A DNA stretch of 64,000 bases from contig JADJOZ010000033.1 of NCBI GenBank assembly GCA_016713525.1, forward strand, positions 620,001 to 684,000, in the 5' to 3' direction. How positions within the stretch are numbered: the first letter of the stretch is position 1; every line of letters begins with the position of its first letter. The DNA is from Bacteroidota bacterium. Lineage in GTDB: Bacteria; Bacteroidota; Bacteroidia; AKYH767-A; OLB10. A model generated the notes under the pieces. The model searched no databases. It saw only the letters and a program-made list of their open reading frames with translations, and had not been told where the DNA came from. Below are positions 37,810 to 46,669 of the stretch, piece after piece. Position numbers and translations under genes: made by a program.

Positions 37810-38922
37810 TCAGGTTGTGGCGTAAACAGTTTCGAACAAACGGTAATGTTTAGCCGCAACTATTTTCCACGTAAAGTTATTTTTCACTTTTTCATAAGAT
37901 GCCTTTGAAAGATTCTTTCTTTCTTCGGCAGTCGTATGATAATATTTCAGAAGACTTTCCTTCAGAGAATCAACACTATTTTTATCGATTATAAAACCAT
38001 TTTTGTCGTCAACCATCTCAAGTGTTGCACCCACATCGGTTACAATTATTGGCATTCCATGAGCCATTGCCTCCAGTACTACTGTAGGCATACCTTCAAA
38101 TAACGTTGGTAAAACAAACATATCATTTGTTTTGTACAGCTCATTCAATTTGTCATCGTCGGCAAAACCAAGGTAGTTGAGATTATTGAAGTTGTAGACT
38201 TTTTTGTATTCGTCAAACAACGGACCTTTTCCTACCAGATTGAATACCATTTTATCGCCATAGCCATCCTCATTCAGAGATTTAACCGCTTCAGCAAGTA
38301 TATTTATTCCTTTATTGAAGGCAAATCGACCCACAAAAAGGACTTGTAAAGGTACATTATCAAACTTTCTAATGATGGGTTCAGGAACATTTACTGCATT
38401 TGGCAGTGTAACAACATTCCGGCAGCGACCATTCAATATCCCGGTTAACCGGCCACCCAATGAAACAACATGGGCAGCATTACGGAAAAGGTGGTTGAAA
38501 ATCAACCGGAAAGGGGTTCCCAACAGCTTATCCTTTAATGAAAGTGTCTGATAAGGTTCCAGACCGTGCGGGTTTACAATCAGGCGTTTCGATACCTGAC
38601 CGATTCCATGCCACACAGATAATCCCTGTGAATAAATTACTGCATGCGGATATTGAAGCAGAATTTCAAGAACCTGTTTCGAGTAATTGTAGCAATTAAC
38701 CAAATACCTTTTGCTGGTTTGAACGGGAGCTAAAGCTATTTCCTTTATTTCAGGGTTATTGAAAACCGAATGACCTGCATGTGGATGAATAACGATAAGT
38801 TCCAGTCCGCCTATAGCAGCCAGTTCCTCAATCAGCAATCTGGAATGACGTTGCATGCCACCGACTGCGAGCGGGAAAATTCCGTCCGTACAAAAAATAA
38901 CCTGTGGTTTTGATGATTTCAT
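37810..38922 (-). CDS. Glycosyltransferase family 4
   Basis: 370 residues. The N-terminal FPLAVGGMQRHSRLL glycine motif marks the GT-B acceptor domain. The donor domain has QVLFVGRFAFNKGINILAEA and the E-x7-E motif in LFEGMPTVVLEAMAHGMPI. Its ATG lies 1 base after the stop of the epimerase gene, so the two are coupled. It probably acts on the lipid-linked repeat unit in the cytoplasm. Confidence 0.93.
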   Translation of the reverse strand: MKSSKPQVIFCTDGIFPLAVGGMQRHSRLLIEELAAIGGLELIVIHPHAGHSVFNNPEIKEIALAPVQTSKRYLVNCYNYSKQVLEILLQYPHAVIYSQGLSVWHGIGQVSKRLIVNPHGLEPYQTLSLKDKLLGTPFRLIFNHLFRNAAHVVSLGGRLTGILNGRCRNVVTLPNAVNVPEPIIRKFDNVPLQVLFVGRFAFNKGINILAEAVKSLNEDGYGDKMVFNLVGKGPLFDEYKKVYNFNNLNYLGFADDDKLNELYKTNDMFVLPTLFEGMPTVVLEAMAHGMPIIVTDVGATLEMVDDKNGFIIDKNSVDSLKESLLKYYHTTAEERKNLSKASYEKVKNNFTWKIVAAKHYRLFETVYATT

Positions 38923-38923
38923 A

Positions 38924-39828
38924 TTATTCTACCAGTGTTCTGATGCCATCTTCAATTCCTGTTTTGGGTTGCCATCCAAGCGATTTTAGTTTGGTGACAT
39001 CAGCAAGCAGGTGCATTCTTTCCACTTTACGAACTCTGGCAGGATCAACTTCAATTTCAATTTTTTCACCAATTGCTTCCGAGAAAGCATCTACAATTTC
39101 AGTAACTGAATATTCGATGCCGCGACCCAAATTGTATGTATGAATACCTGAAGCAGTTTTGTCAAGCAAAGTATGAACGGCATTTGCCATGTCATAAGTA
39201 TGAATGAAATCTCTTTTTGGAGTTAGGTTTCCTAATTTTATTTTTCTGTTACCACCTAAGATCTGTTTTTGAATTTCAGGAATCAGGTGTGGATTGGTTT
39301 CGTTCGGACCGAAGGCGTTGAAGAATCTGCAGATCACAGTCGGAATTCCGGTCATCATATGAAATTCATTGCACAAATGCTCACCGGTTAATTTCGAAAG
39401 TCCGTAAATATCGAGTGGACCAACTACATGTTGTTCGGTTACTGCTTCATCATAAATAGGATAAACAGCTGCTGTAGAAGCAAAGAATACTTTTTGTACA
39501 CCGGCAAGTCGGGCTGCTTCCAGAATATGCATGGTGCCACGGATGTTGATGTTGCTCGATTCGTATGGATGTTCATTGCAATAGGGGATAAAATGCACCG
39601 CTGCAAGATGAATCACATAATCGGGTTTAATATTTCCAATAATTTTAACCATGCGATCCCGGTTAAGAATATCCTCATGAAAAAATTAGTATCAGGAACC
39701 GAAATGAATTCGCGATTTCCAAATGAGAGATTATCAATAACAAATATTTCGTTATTGAATTGTTGCAGATGACGGATAACTGCTGAACCGATGAAACCGG
39801 CTCCTCCGGTAATTAAGATCTTACTCAT
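38924..39828 (-). CDS. NAD-dependent sugar-nucleotide epimerase/dehydratase (frameshifted)
   Basis: An extended SDR enzyme. The Rossmann glycine motif is ITGGAGFIGSAVI at residues 6-18; the catalytic Ser-Thr in FASTAAVYP and the YxxxK in YGLSKLTGEHL follow. The frame breaks in the A run 39680-39685 (plus strand); one more base reads TNFFHEDILNRDRMVKIIG and restores about 301 residues. It is most like UDP-glucose 4-epimerase/UDP-GlcNAc epimerase types. It supplies a sugar nucleotide to the locus; exact substrate unknown. Confidence 0.9.
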
Positions 39829-39851
39829 AGTATATTGGGCATTTAAATGTT

Positions 39852-40994
39852 TCAGTTTTTATTCATGAAAGCAATCAGTTTGTTGTATTGCTCCAGTTGT
39901 GACTTTTTGGTGAAATGTGTTTCTGCAAGTTTTGCCATACGTAGTTTATTGGCAGATACGGTTTTAGCAAGTGTAATCTGCTGACCGGGTCCGATAACAT
40001 TTCCGCATTGATGATTTTTCACAAAATCGGAATAATCACCCAGATTATCAGAAATAATTACAGGCAATCCTGCTGCCAGATATTCGGCAAATTTGGTTGG
40101 TGATGCTACCTGATTGGTGACACTGTTCTCCCTGTATAATATCCCGTAATCGCCAGCCATCAGTACTTGCTGAACTTCTTTATGACCAACCCATTTGTTG
40201 GATACCTGTCCGGGGAAATCGGCTTTCATTTTGCTGATATTCTCATCTTCTTTGGCCAGAAATAAAAGTCTGTGAGTCGGATTTTCTTTCAGTACTTTTC
40301 CCAGTATATCTCCCAGCACAGCGAACGATTGCCACCCTGCAGTAGATCCTGAATAAATCATTACCAAATCATTTTTGGCAAATCCTTGTGCAGCTGCAGC
40401 ATTTGTAATCGCATTGTCGGTAAATTCCGGAACTTCGAAATCGCTGCCCAGTGTGCAGGGAATGACTACATGATTGTTGCCTGCATAACCAAAGGATGTT
40501 TTCCAGTAATTCACCAGTTTGGAAGAAACAGCTATCCGGAAATCACTTTCAAGAACGGCTTCTTTTTCCTGTCCGAAAATAGCTTTTTTCATATTCTCGT
40601 CGGGAACAACCTGATATTCGTTCCATTCAGCAGCAATGGCACCACGGCCATCCAGACAAACTTTTTTTACCAGACCTGCTTTTTTGAGTCTCAAAGCTAT
40701 CAGGGTAGCCATGATATTTCTGGAAATAATTTGTCGTTGGCCGGTGAGCAGGCAAATCACACCCACCACCAAAATACTGAACTTCCAATATTTGGCTTTT
40801 GGAAGTGCAGGCAATACCAGTGCATCAGGAACTTCTTTCCTGATTTTGCGACGGTTTTCCATGAACTGGTGCAATGAAATGATTGCTACCAGCTTGATTC
40901 TGGCATCGGCTGTTTTATTCAGATAATTGCATACGTCGTTTACCTGGCTCGAAAACACGCCGGAAGGCTGATCATTATAGGTCAGGTAAATCAT
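39852..40994 (-). CDS. Glycosyltransferase family 4
   Basis: 380 residues. It opens MIYLTYNDQPSGVFSSQV, with the nucleotide-sugar half containing LVMIYSGSTAGWQSF and a late SPTKFAEYLAAGLPVIISDN acidic/loop motif of GT4 proteins. A hydrophobic stretch near residue 75 (KFSILVVGVICLL) may bind the membrane, as seen in transferases using lipid acceptors. It lies between the epimerase and a polysaccharide deacetylase-like gene. Confidence 0.87.
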   Translation of the reverse strand: MIYLTYNDQPSGVFSSQVNDVCNYLNKTADARIKLVAIISLHQFMENRRKIRKEVPDALVLPALPKAKYWKFSILVVGVICLLTGQRQIISRNIMATLIALRLKKAGLVKKVCLDGRGAIAAEWNEYQVVPDENMKKAIFGQEKEAVLESDFRIAVSSKLVNYWKTSFGYAGNNHVVIPCTLGSDFEVPEFTDNAITNAAAAQGFAKNDLVMIYSGSTAGWQSFAVLGDILGKVLKENPTHRLLFLAKEDENISKMKADFPGQVSNKWVGHKEVQQVLMAGDYGILYRENSVTNQVASPTKFAEYLAAGLPVIISDNLGDYSDFVKNHQCGNVIGPGQQITLAKTVSANKLRMAKLAETHFTKKSQLEQYNKLIAFMNKN

Positions 40995-41010
40995 AGGATT
41001 ACATTTACAA

Positions 41011-42003
41011 CTAAACCAGGAAATTGTCGAAAACTACCAGATTATGGTTGGTGATCATTTTGGGATGGGAGATAAAGTGCATGTATCTGTTCTGATCGAG
41101 GAAGTTCTTATATGCACTCATTTTAACAGCAGTCAACAATTCGACTGAAATCCGCTCCCAGTGCGTATCGCTTAAGTCATGACCTTTGTCAGAAACCGGT
41201 TTTATGCCATTTAATATTCTTGAAGGTTGTCCCTCGCCCTTGTTGAACGTGTGATCGCCCTTGAGTTTGTACAACAACTTCAGCCAAAGCTTATTTAGCA
41301 TTAACTTATTGTTAGACAATGGTATAGAGCTAATATTGTACTGTGTAAAGGGGCCATCCGGTTCAGGAATACAAACATCATCGTTGAACCGGTAAATGGT
41401 TTTTTGAGGCGCATTGGAGAAATCGAAATATTGAGCATCGGTAAACTGGTAAATACCTCCCAGGACGCTGAATTCGTATTCGATTTTATTTTGAAGAAAA
41501 TAGGGTTTAAAATCGGAGAATGGTTGAATGCACCAGCCACCGGCACGATAGGCATTTACTTTGTAATCGGGGAAGGAGGGGTGCAGGATTTCTTCGAGGA
41601 TCTTGACTGATCCGTTGAAAACCATTGCTTTTTCTAAATCAGAGATGTTATGAATTCGGTATTTGGTAGTGTCATTCAGTTGCCACTGATTGGATTTTTC
41701 ATCGTAAATCGCATCCAGCCAGTGAGGGTGCACATGCGGATACACAAAATGACCTTGTTTGACAAGATCTATTAATTGAGTTGCTACGGTTTTGAAATCA
41801 GCAGCACATTGTGTAGAATTTTCTGATTGTTTCTTTAATCTTAGCAAGTAAGTGGTATCGACAAAAAATACGGAGCGGATTTTATGTTTCGCCATGATAG
41901 CCATTAACCGGTTGGTAGGCTCAATCATACAATCGTGAATATTGCCACTGCGATTTCCTAAAAATAGTTCATAATCGAAAGTAACCAGCAGTTGCTTTTG
42001 CAT
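41011..42003 (-). CDS. Polysaccharide-deacetylase-like protein (NodB fold, divergent)
   Basis: 330 residues. The opening VTFDYELFLGNR supplies the Asp motif of a CE4-like fold. HFVYPHVHPHW supplies metal-ligand histidines, YRAGGW the conserved Arg motif and MHFISHPKM a late His. No signal peptide is visible, so it may act in the cytoplasm on a sugar or lipid-linked intermediate, unlike typical secreted deacetylases. The activity is inferred from motifs only; some members of this group in glycan loci are uncharacterised. Confidence 0.72.
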   Translation of the reverse strand: MQKQLLVTFDYELFLGNRSGNIHDCMIEPTNRLMAIMAKHKIRSVFFVDTTYLLRLKKQSENSTQCAADFKTVATQLIDLVKQGHFVYPHVHPHWLDAIYDEKSNQWQLNDTTKYRIHNISDLEKAMVFNGSVKILEEILHPSFPDYKVNAYRAGGWCIQPFSDFKPYFLQNKIEYEFSVLGGIYQFTDAQYFDFSNAPQKTIYRFNDDVCIPEPDGPFTQYNISSIPLSNNKLMLNKLWLKLLYKLKGDHTFNKGEGQPSRILNGIKPVSDKGHDLSDTHWERISVELLTAVKMSAYKNFLDQNRYMHFISHPKMITNHNLVVFDNFLV

Positions 42004-42025
42004 TTTATTGAATGGGATAAAAATA

Positions 42026-43237
42026 TCAGGAATAGATCACTCTTTTGCTGAGAACGTTGTGATACATTTCCATCATTTCGCTGGCAATTTTATGCTCATT
42101 AAAATTTTCGCGGCAATAAGAAATTAGTTCTTTCTGATTGTAACTATTGTAGTTAAGAATGACATGTTCCATTCCTTTTGCCAGAGCATCGGATTCGTGT
42201 TCTTTAACGATTACACCTTGTTCTTTATGAACGAAATCCCTGGGTCCTCCGGAATCGGTGCAAACCACAGGGCGGCCACAAGCAAGGCTTTCGATAAGCA
42301 CTACACCAAAAGTTTCATATTGACTAGCCAGCACAAATGCATGGCTTTTATCGATTTCGGTTTTGACTTCATCGCGCCAGAGTTTTCCTGTGAAATGGAT
42401 TTTACTTTCCAGACCGAGGAATTTTACATACTCCCGCAACGTTTCATTCATTGGTCCATCACCACCTATGGTAAGATGAACATTAAGTCCTTTATCGAGA
42501 AGAATTTTTATGGCATCGATAATCAGCCTGATATTTTTTCTGGGTAACAGAAACGAATTGGTAAAGAACCGGAATGTTTCTTCAGTACCACTGTATGTTT
42601 TCGGTAAATAGGAATTGAAGAACAATTCATTTACCAGATTGTGAATTACCTTGAAAGTATTTTCAGGCAGATCAAGTTGCTTTTCCAGATCTTTTCTGAA
42701 GTTATGGCTGACAATGAGTGAACCATCAGCATATTCAAATATTTCACGGGCTACTTCAATATCAACTTTATTGTTGATGTATCCCATGAGATAAGCAGTG
42801 AGGTGTTCAGTTATGATGAAAGGAATCTTATGCAATTTGGCTATCTGAAAACCAGCAATTCCTGCATGAAATACCGAATGTGCATGAATAAGATCGGGTT
42901 TACCAAAATTTTTCACATATTCATCATAAACATCATTCACGGCTTTGCTGTACTGGCGATAACTGAGTCTTCTTAATTTTGGAATTCCGGCTTGAGTTTT
43001 AATATTAAAAGTCGGGATTCCTTTGTCCATATAAAAATCGAGGCGTTCCTTATTTTTACTGGAGAATAATTCTCCCGGAGGGGTATATTCAGGATAGATT
43101 ACACCAACTGTATATCCTTCTTTTTGCAATGCACGAGCCTGTTCTTCAAAGAAAGTTCCTAAAACCGGAGTTTCAGGCGACTTATACCAGGAAGGCATAA
43201 TTAGTATGTGTAAATTTTTGTTAACCGGGACGGGCAT
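42026..43237 (-). CDS. Glycosyltransferase family 4
   Basis: 403 residues. The N-terminal half has PSWYKSPETPVLGTFFEEQA, the usual opening of WcaL/EpsF-type transferases, and IHAHSVFHAGIAG. The donor half contains VHLTIGGDGPMNETLR and the E-x7-E motif in YETFGVVLIESLACGRPVV. It is the sixth gene of the locus counted from the Wzc end and 21 bases from the FemAB-like gene. Sugar specificity is unknown. Confidence 0.93.
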   Translation of the reverse strand: MPVPVNKNLHILIMPSWYKSPETPVLGTFFEEQARALQKEGYTVGVIYPEYTPPGELFSSKNKERLDFYMDKGIPTFNIKTQAGIPKLRRLSYRQYSKAVNDVYDEYVKNFGKPDLIHAHSVFHAGIAGFQIAKLHKIPFIITEHLTAYLMGYINNKVDIEVAREIFEYADGSLIVSHNFRKDLEKQLDLPENTFKVIHNLVNELFFNSYLPKTYSGTEETFRFFTNSFLLPRKNIRLIIDAIKILLDKGLNVHLTIGGDGPMNETLREYVKFLGLESKIHFTGKLWRDEVKTEIDKSHAFVLASQYETFGVVLIESLACGRPVVCTDSGGPRDFVHKEQGVIVKEHESDALAKGMEHVILNYNSYNQKELISYCRENFNEHKIASEMMEMYHNVLSKRVIYS

Positions 43238-43258
43238 TCCAGAGCAAGGTTTAGGTTA

Positions 43259-44262
43259 TCAGGTGTTCACCTGATCAATTATATCAGATAGTTTATCGTT
43301 TCCGGACTTAAGCTTTACCATCAGATCGTAGGCTTTGGCTTTAAGTGGTAATATATCAATTTTCCAAAGGTATCCCTCTTTGAGATCACCTCCAAATCCT
43401 TTCTTGAATCGGAATATTCCTTCCAGTGCCGGATTGTTGTTTTTCAACCGAACGCCAACGAAGTCATACTTCTTAACGCCTTTTTCTTTCAGATTGCGCA
43501 TCATTTCCAGGTTCAGCAACTTTGCTGCGCCATAGAGTTTAGAATCGCCACGGGTTCCTGCATGCGTAAGGAAGGCGCCGTATAATGTATGAATAACAAA
43601 GATACCACTAATTGGTTCATCCTGGTCGTAGACTACGCCACAGCTGATTCTGTTTTCACCCAGATAATCATAAAGTGATTGAAAATAGCTGAATTCATCT
43701 AAGTGAAGGCCCGCTCTTTCCATAGTACATTTATAAATCATAAAGAAATCGTTCAGACATTCTTTACCGATTTTCACCACCGCGCCATTCTTTTCAGAGT
43801 GAGTAACAGCCTTTTGGTATTTAGGATGAAATTTTTCGAGTATTTGTTCGATGGTCTGATTCTCGAGATCGACCACATAAGTTCCGAAATCACAATATTT
43901 TGCTCCTTCAGGAATTGCAGAAAGAATACTGTATGGATGAGGCTGCACCAAACGTTCACATCCACCTTGATTTTGTAACAATCTTATCAGTTTAATAAAA
44001 ATTGCAGTTGTTCCTCCTTCGACAATTCCATACTTTCCCGCAAGGGAGCATATAAAATTTGAGCAGGTGCAAATAACTTCATATCCAGAATACGCAAAGG
44101 CATGTAGGCATTCAGTTCTTCATCATAAATGATGTTCACCGTTTCATTAAAATAGTATTTATGAAAACGGGTAAATTCTGATACAAATTGAAAGGGCCAG
44201 TTATCACTTATCTGAGATAAAATGTGATGATCAGCAGGCTTAAGATGATTTAATATTTTCAT
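43259..44262 (-). CDS. FemAB/GNAT-fold acyl transferase-like protein (frameshifted)
   Basis: About 334 residues once one A is restored at the TTT 43991-43993 (plus strand), giving LQFLLKLIRLLQNQGG. The C-terminal half has the PF13480-type layout: FHPKYQKAVTHSEKNG, then an ISGIFVIHTLYGAFLTHAG core, YGAAKLLNLEMMRNLKEKG and GIFRFKKGFGG. Such proteins transfer amino-acyl or acyl groups, and in surface-glycan loci may decorate a sugar. Substrate unknown. It precedes wecB by 3 bases in transcription order. Confidence 0.75.
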
Positions 44263-44265
44263 ATA

Positions 44266-45396
44266 TCAGATGCTGAAAATAGATTTTTTATTAAGTTCAT
44301 CAGCAAAAAGCACTTTACAAACTTCCAGAATCCTGCGAGTAGAATCTCCATCCCAGAAAGGTGGAATTTCACCTTTTTTATGTTTGCCGGCTTTAATGTT
44401 TTCTATCTTATCTTTTACAATAGCAACATCAAATGGCACCAGTTCATTGGTTCCAATAGTAATTGTTGATGGTCGCTCAGTATTAGGTCGTAATGTTAAA
44501 CAAGGAATTCTACGGAATGTTGATTCTTCCTGAATTCCACCGCTATCGGTGATTACAAATTTACAATCGGAAGTTAGTTTTTGAAAAGCAAAATAATCTA
44601 ATGGTTCAGTAAGTATTAGTTTTTTATTATCACGTATTCTGTTCATTAATCCGAAGCTCTCAAGCTTGCCCGTTGTTCTTGGGTGTATGGGGAATACGAG
44701 ATGCATGCTTTCGGTAATGAAATCAATAATATCGATCAGCTTGGTAAGCCCTTCTTTAAAATCAACTGTAGCCGGACGATGCATAGTCATGAGTGCATAC
44801 TGGTCTTTTTTAATTCCAAGTTTCGTCAGCACTTCATCTTTCTGAATTTTATGTTCGAAAGCAACCAGAGTATCGATCATGGTATTGCCTACAAAAAAGA
44901 GAGCGTCTTTAGGTTTGTTTTCTGCGATCAGGTGATCCCAGCCACTTTGTTCTGTAACGAAGAAGTAATCTGTAATTTCATCTGTCAGTAAACGGTTTAT
45001 TTCTTCCGGCATGGTGCGATCATTACTTCTTAAACCACTTTCAATATGAGCTATTTTAAGACCCATTTTATTGGCCGTTATTGCAGCAGCAAAAGTTGAA
45101 TTTACATCTCCTACAACCATCATTAAGGACGGATTGAATTCTTTGGCTACTTTTTCCAAACGAAGCATAATTTCTGCCATCTGTGTATTGGCAGAATCGG
45201 CAGGTATATTCAGAAAGTAATCTGGAGTCAATTCAAACTGACGGAAAAATACGTCAGCCATTTTATCGTCATAATGCTGACCGGTATGAACGATCTTAAT
45301 ATCAAAAGGGCTTCCCAATTGCTCGTTCACCTTTTTGAATTGCGTAACCTTAATAAAATTTGGTCTTGTACCAACAACGATCAGAATCTTGCACAT
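44266..45396 (-). CDS. wecB: WecB, UDP-N-acetylglucosamine 2-epimerase (non-hydrolysing)
   Basis: It interconverts UDP-GlcNAc and UDP-ManNAc, supplying ManNAc residues. Family motifs are VVGTRPNFIKV at the N terminus, VHTGQHYDDKMADVFF, GDVNSTFAAAI, AHIESGLRSNDRTMPEEINR, and the C-terminal TDSGGIQEESTFRRIPCLTL with RPNTERP. Length 376 is normal. No WecC dehydrogenase is visible, so the product is probably used as ManNAc. Confidence 0.95.
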   Translation of the reverse strand: MCKILIVVGTRPNFIKVTQFKKVNEQLGSPFDIKIVHTGQHYDDKMADVFFRQFELTPDYFLNIPADSANTQMAEIMLRLEKVAKEFNPSLMMVVGDVNSTFAAAITANKMGLKIAHIESGLRSNDRTMPEEINRLLTDEITDYFFVTEQSGWDHLIAENKPKDALFFVGNTMIDTLVAFEHKIQKDEVLTKLGIKKDQYALMTMHRPATVDFKEGLTKLIDIIDFITESMHLVFPIHPRTTGKLESFGLMNRIRDNKKLILTEPLDYFAFQKLTSDCKFVITDSGGIQEESTFRRIPCLTLRPNTERPSTITIGTNELVPFDVAIVKDKIENIKAGKHKKGEIPPFWDGDSTRRILEVCKVLFADELNKKSIFSI

Positions 45397-45521
45397 AATA
45401 GTGAGCAGGTTTAAAGTGTAAAATTATCAATTCCCCATGAAATGAAGGGTTTGAATTTTACGTAAAACGGGTAAAATTGTTTTATTTTTAAAATGATTTA
45501 GAAAAGCTGAATATCAGCTAT

Positions 45522-46652
45522 TTACTTCAATTCATCCTGCAAAAGGAGTGCTTCTGTAAAATACCTGACGGCCCAACTTGGGATTTCGTAAGAGCAGTAA
45601 TTGCCGCTTATGGGCCAGGAGCCTGATATTCCACCCGAAATGGTTGGGGTTTGGGAATCCATCTGACGCGATTTCAGGTAATCTGTTAATAGGTCACCCC
45701 TGAGCTTTAGATCTGAATTTCCGGTCATTTTTGACAAATTGTAGGAGGCCATGGCTAAAAGGGCATTTCCCGGCAAGCAGGTAAAGCTCGACTGCGAACG
45801 AAACTGTTCATCAATTTCACCTACTAAAAAGCCATCCTTACGTACCAGATTCAATACCGGTACGAGTCCGTTTAGCGCCGATTTTATATAATGATCATTC
45901 CCTGTTAATTCCGCTGCCTGCAAGATTCCATTTAACGCGTAACCAATAGTTATGGTGTAAGCACTGGAGGCACTGTCGAAACCATTCCCTCTGAAATAGC
46001 CATTTTCACTCTGTAAGCCTATGGCAAATCGTATATTTTTTTCTCCTGCCTCGACGTATTTTGGTTCATTGCAAATTTGTCCGAGTCTGATCAATGCAGC
46101 TCCGGTAATTGTGTTGGAACTTAACTGGTGAAAAGTAAACTGGCGCCAGCTGCCATCATTCGATTGTACTTTTAACAGCCATTCCGCACTTTGGATGCAT
46201 GCATAAAGCACATCTTCTCTTTTATTGGTTTCATAATAACGGAGCAGGTTCCTGATGATGACCCCATTATTGAAAACACGGGGTGGTTGATTCATGAAAT
46301 CACCGAAAGAGCCGGGGAAAGTACCGTCCCGACGCTGAGTGAGCAATACCCAATTAACCAAATCGGTGGAAATATCACTGGTTCCCATCACATCGTGGTA
46401 AATTTCGGGATATTTCTCCCTTATTTTCATAAGTGCAGGGATCCACATGGCAGTAGTCATTGGATAGCCTGGAGCAACCTCATGAGTCATCATGGAATAT
46501 TTAGCGGAGGCACCTCCATCGGGGAGCAGACTGGCATTAAACCATCTGAGTGACCTGTTAAGATGTGTAGTTCCGGGTTGGGTAGTGTCCTGCTGTTTGC
46601 TTTTGAAATCAAAAAAGCGGAATCTTATCTGGGTAAATATACGTTCGAGCAT
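45522..46652 (-). CDS. Predicted (alpha/alpha)-barrel protein of the glycan locus
   Basis: 376 residues with repeated helical hairpins and motifs of six-hairpin or prenyltransferase-like toroids: LLTQRRDGTFPGSFGD, WLLKVQSNDGSWRQF, IGLQSENGYFRGNGFD, and the Gly/Trp-rich end GGISGSWPISGNYCSYEIP. The QS/DG turns recur about every 55-70 residues. No signal peptide is seen. It lies between the ABC transporter gene and wecB and probably acts on a glycan or lipid intermediate, for example as epimerase, lyase or carbohydrate-binding factor; I cannot name a function. Confidence 0.6.
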   Translation of the reverse strand: MLERIFTQIRFRFFDFKSKQQDTTQPGTTHLNRSLRWFNASLLPDGGASAKYSMMTHEVAPGYPMTTAMWIPALMKIREKYPEIYHDVMGTSDISTDLVNWVLLTQRRDGTFPGSFGDFMNQPPRVFNNGVIIRNLLRYYETNKREDVLYACIQSAEWLLKVQSNDGSWRQFTFHQLSSNTITGAALIRLGQICNEPKYVEAGEKNIRFAIGLQSENGYFRGNGFDSASSAYTITIGYALNGILQAAELTGNDHYIKSALNGLVPVLNLVRKDGFLVGEIDEQFRSQSSFTCLPGNALLAMASYNLSKMTGNSDLKLRGDLLTDYLKSRQMDSQTPTISGGISGSWPISGNYCSYEIPSWAVRYFTEALLLQDELK

Positions 46653-46669
46653 TGGCTGAAAGGAAGCTG

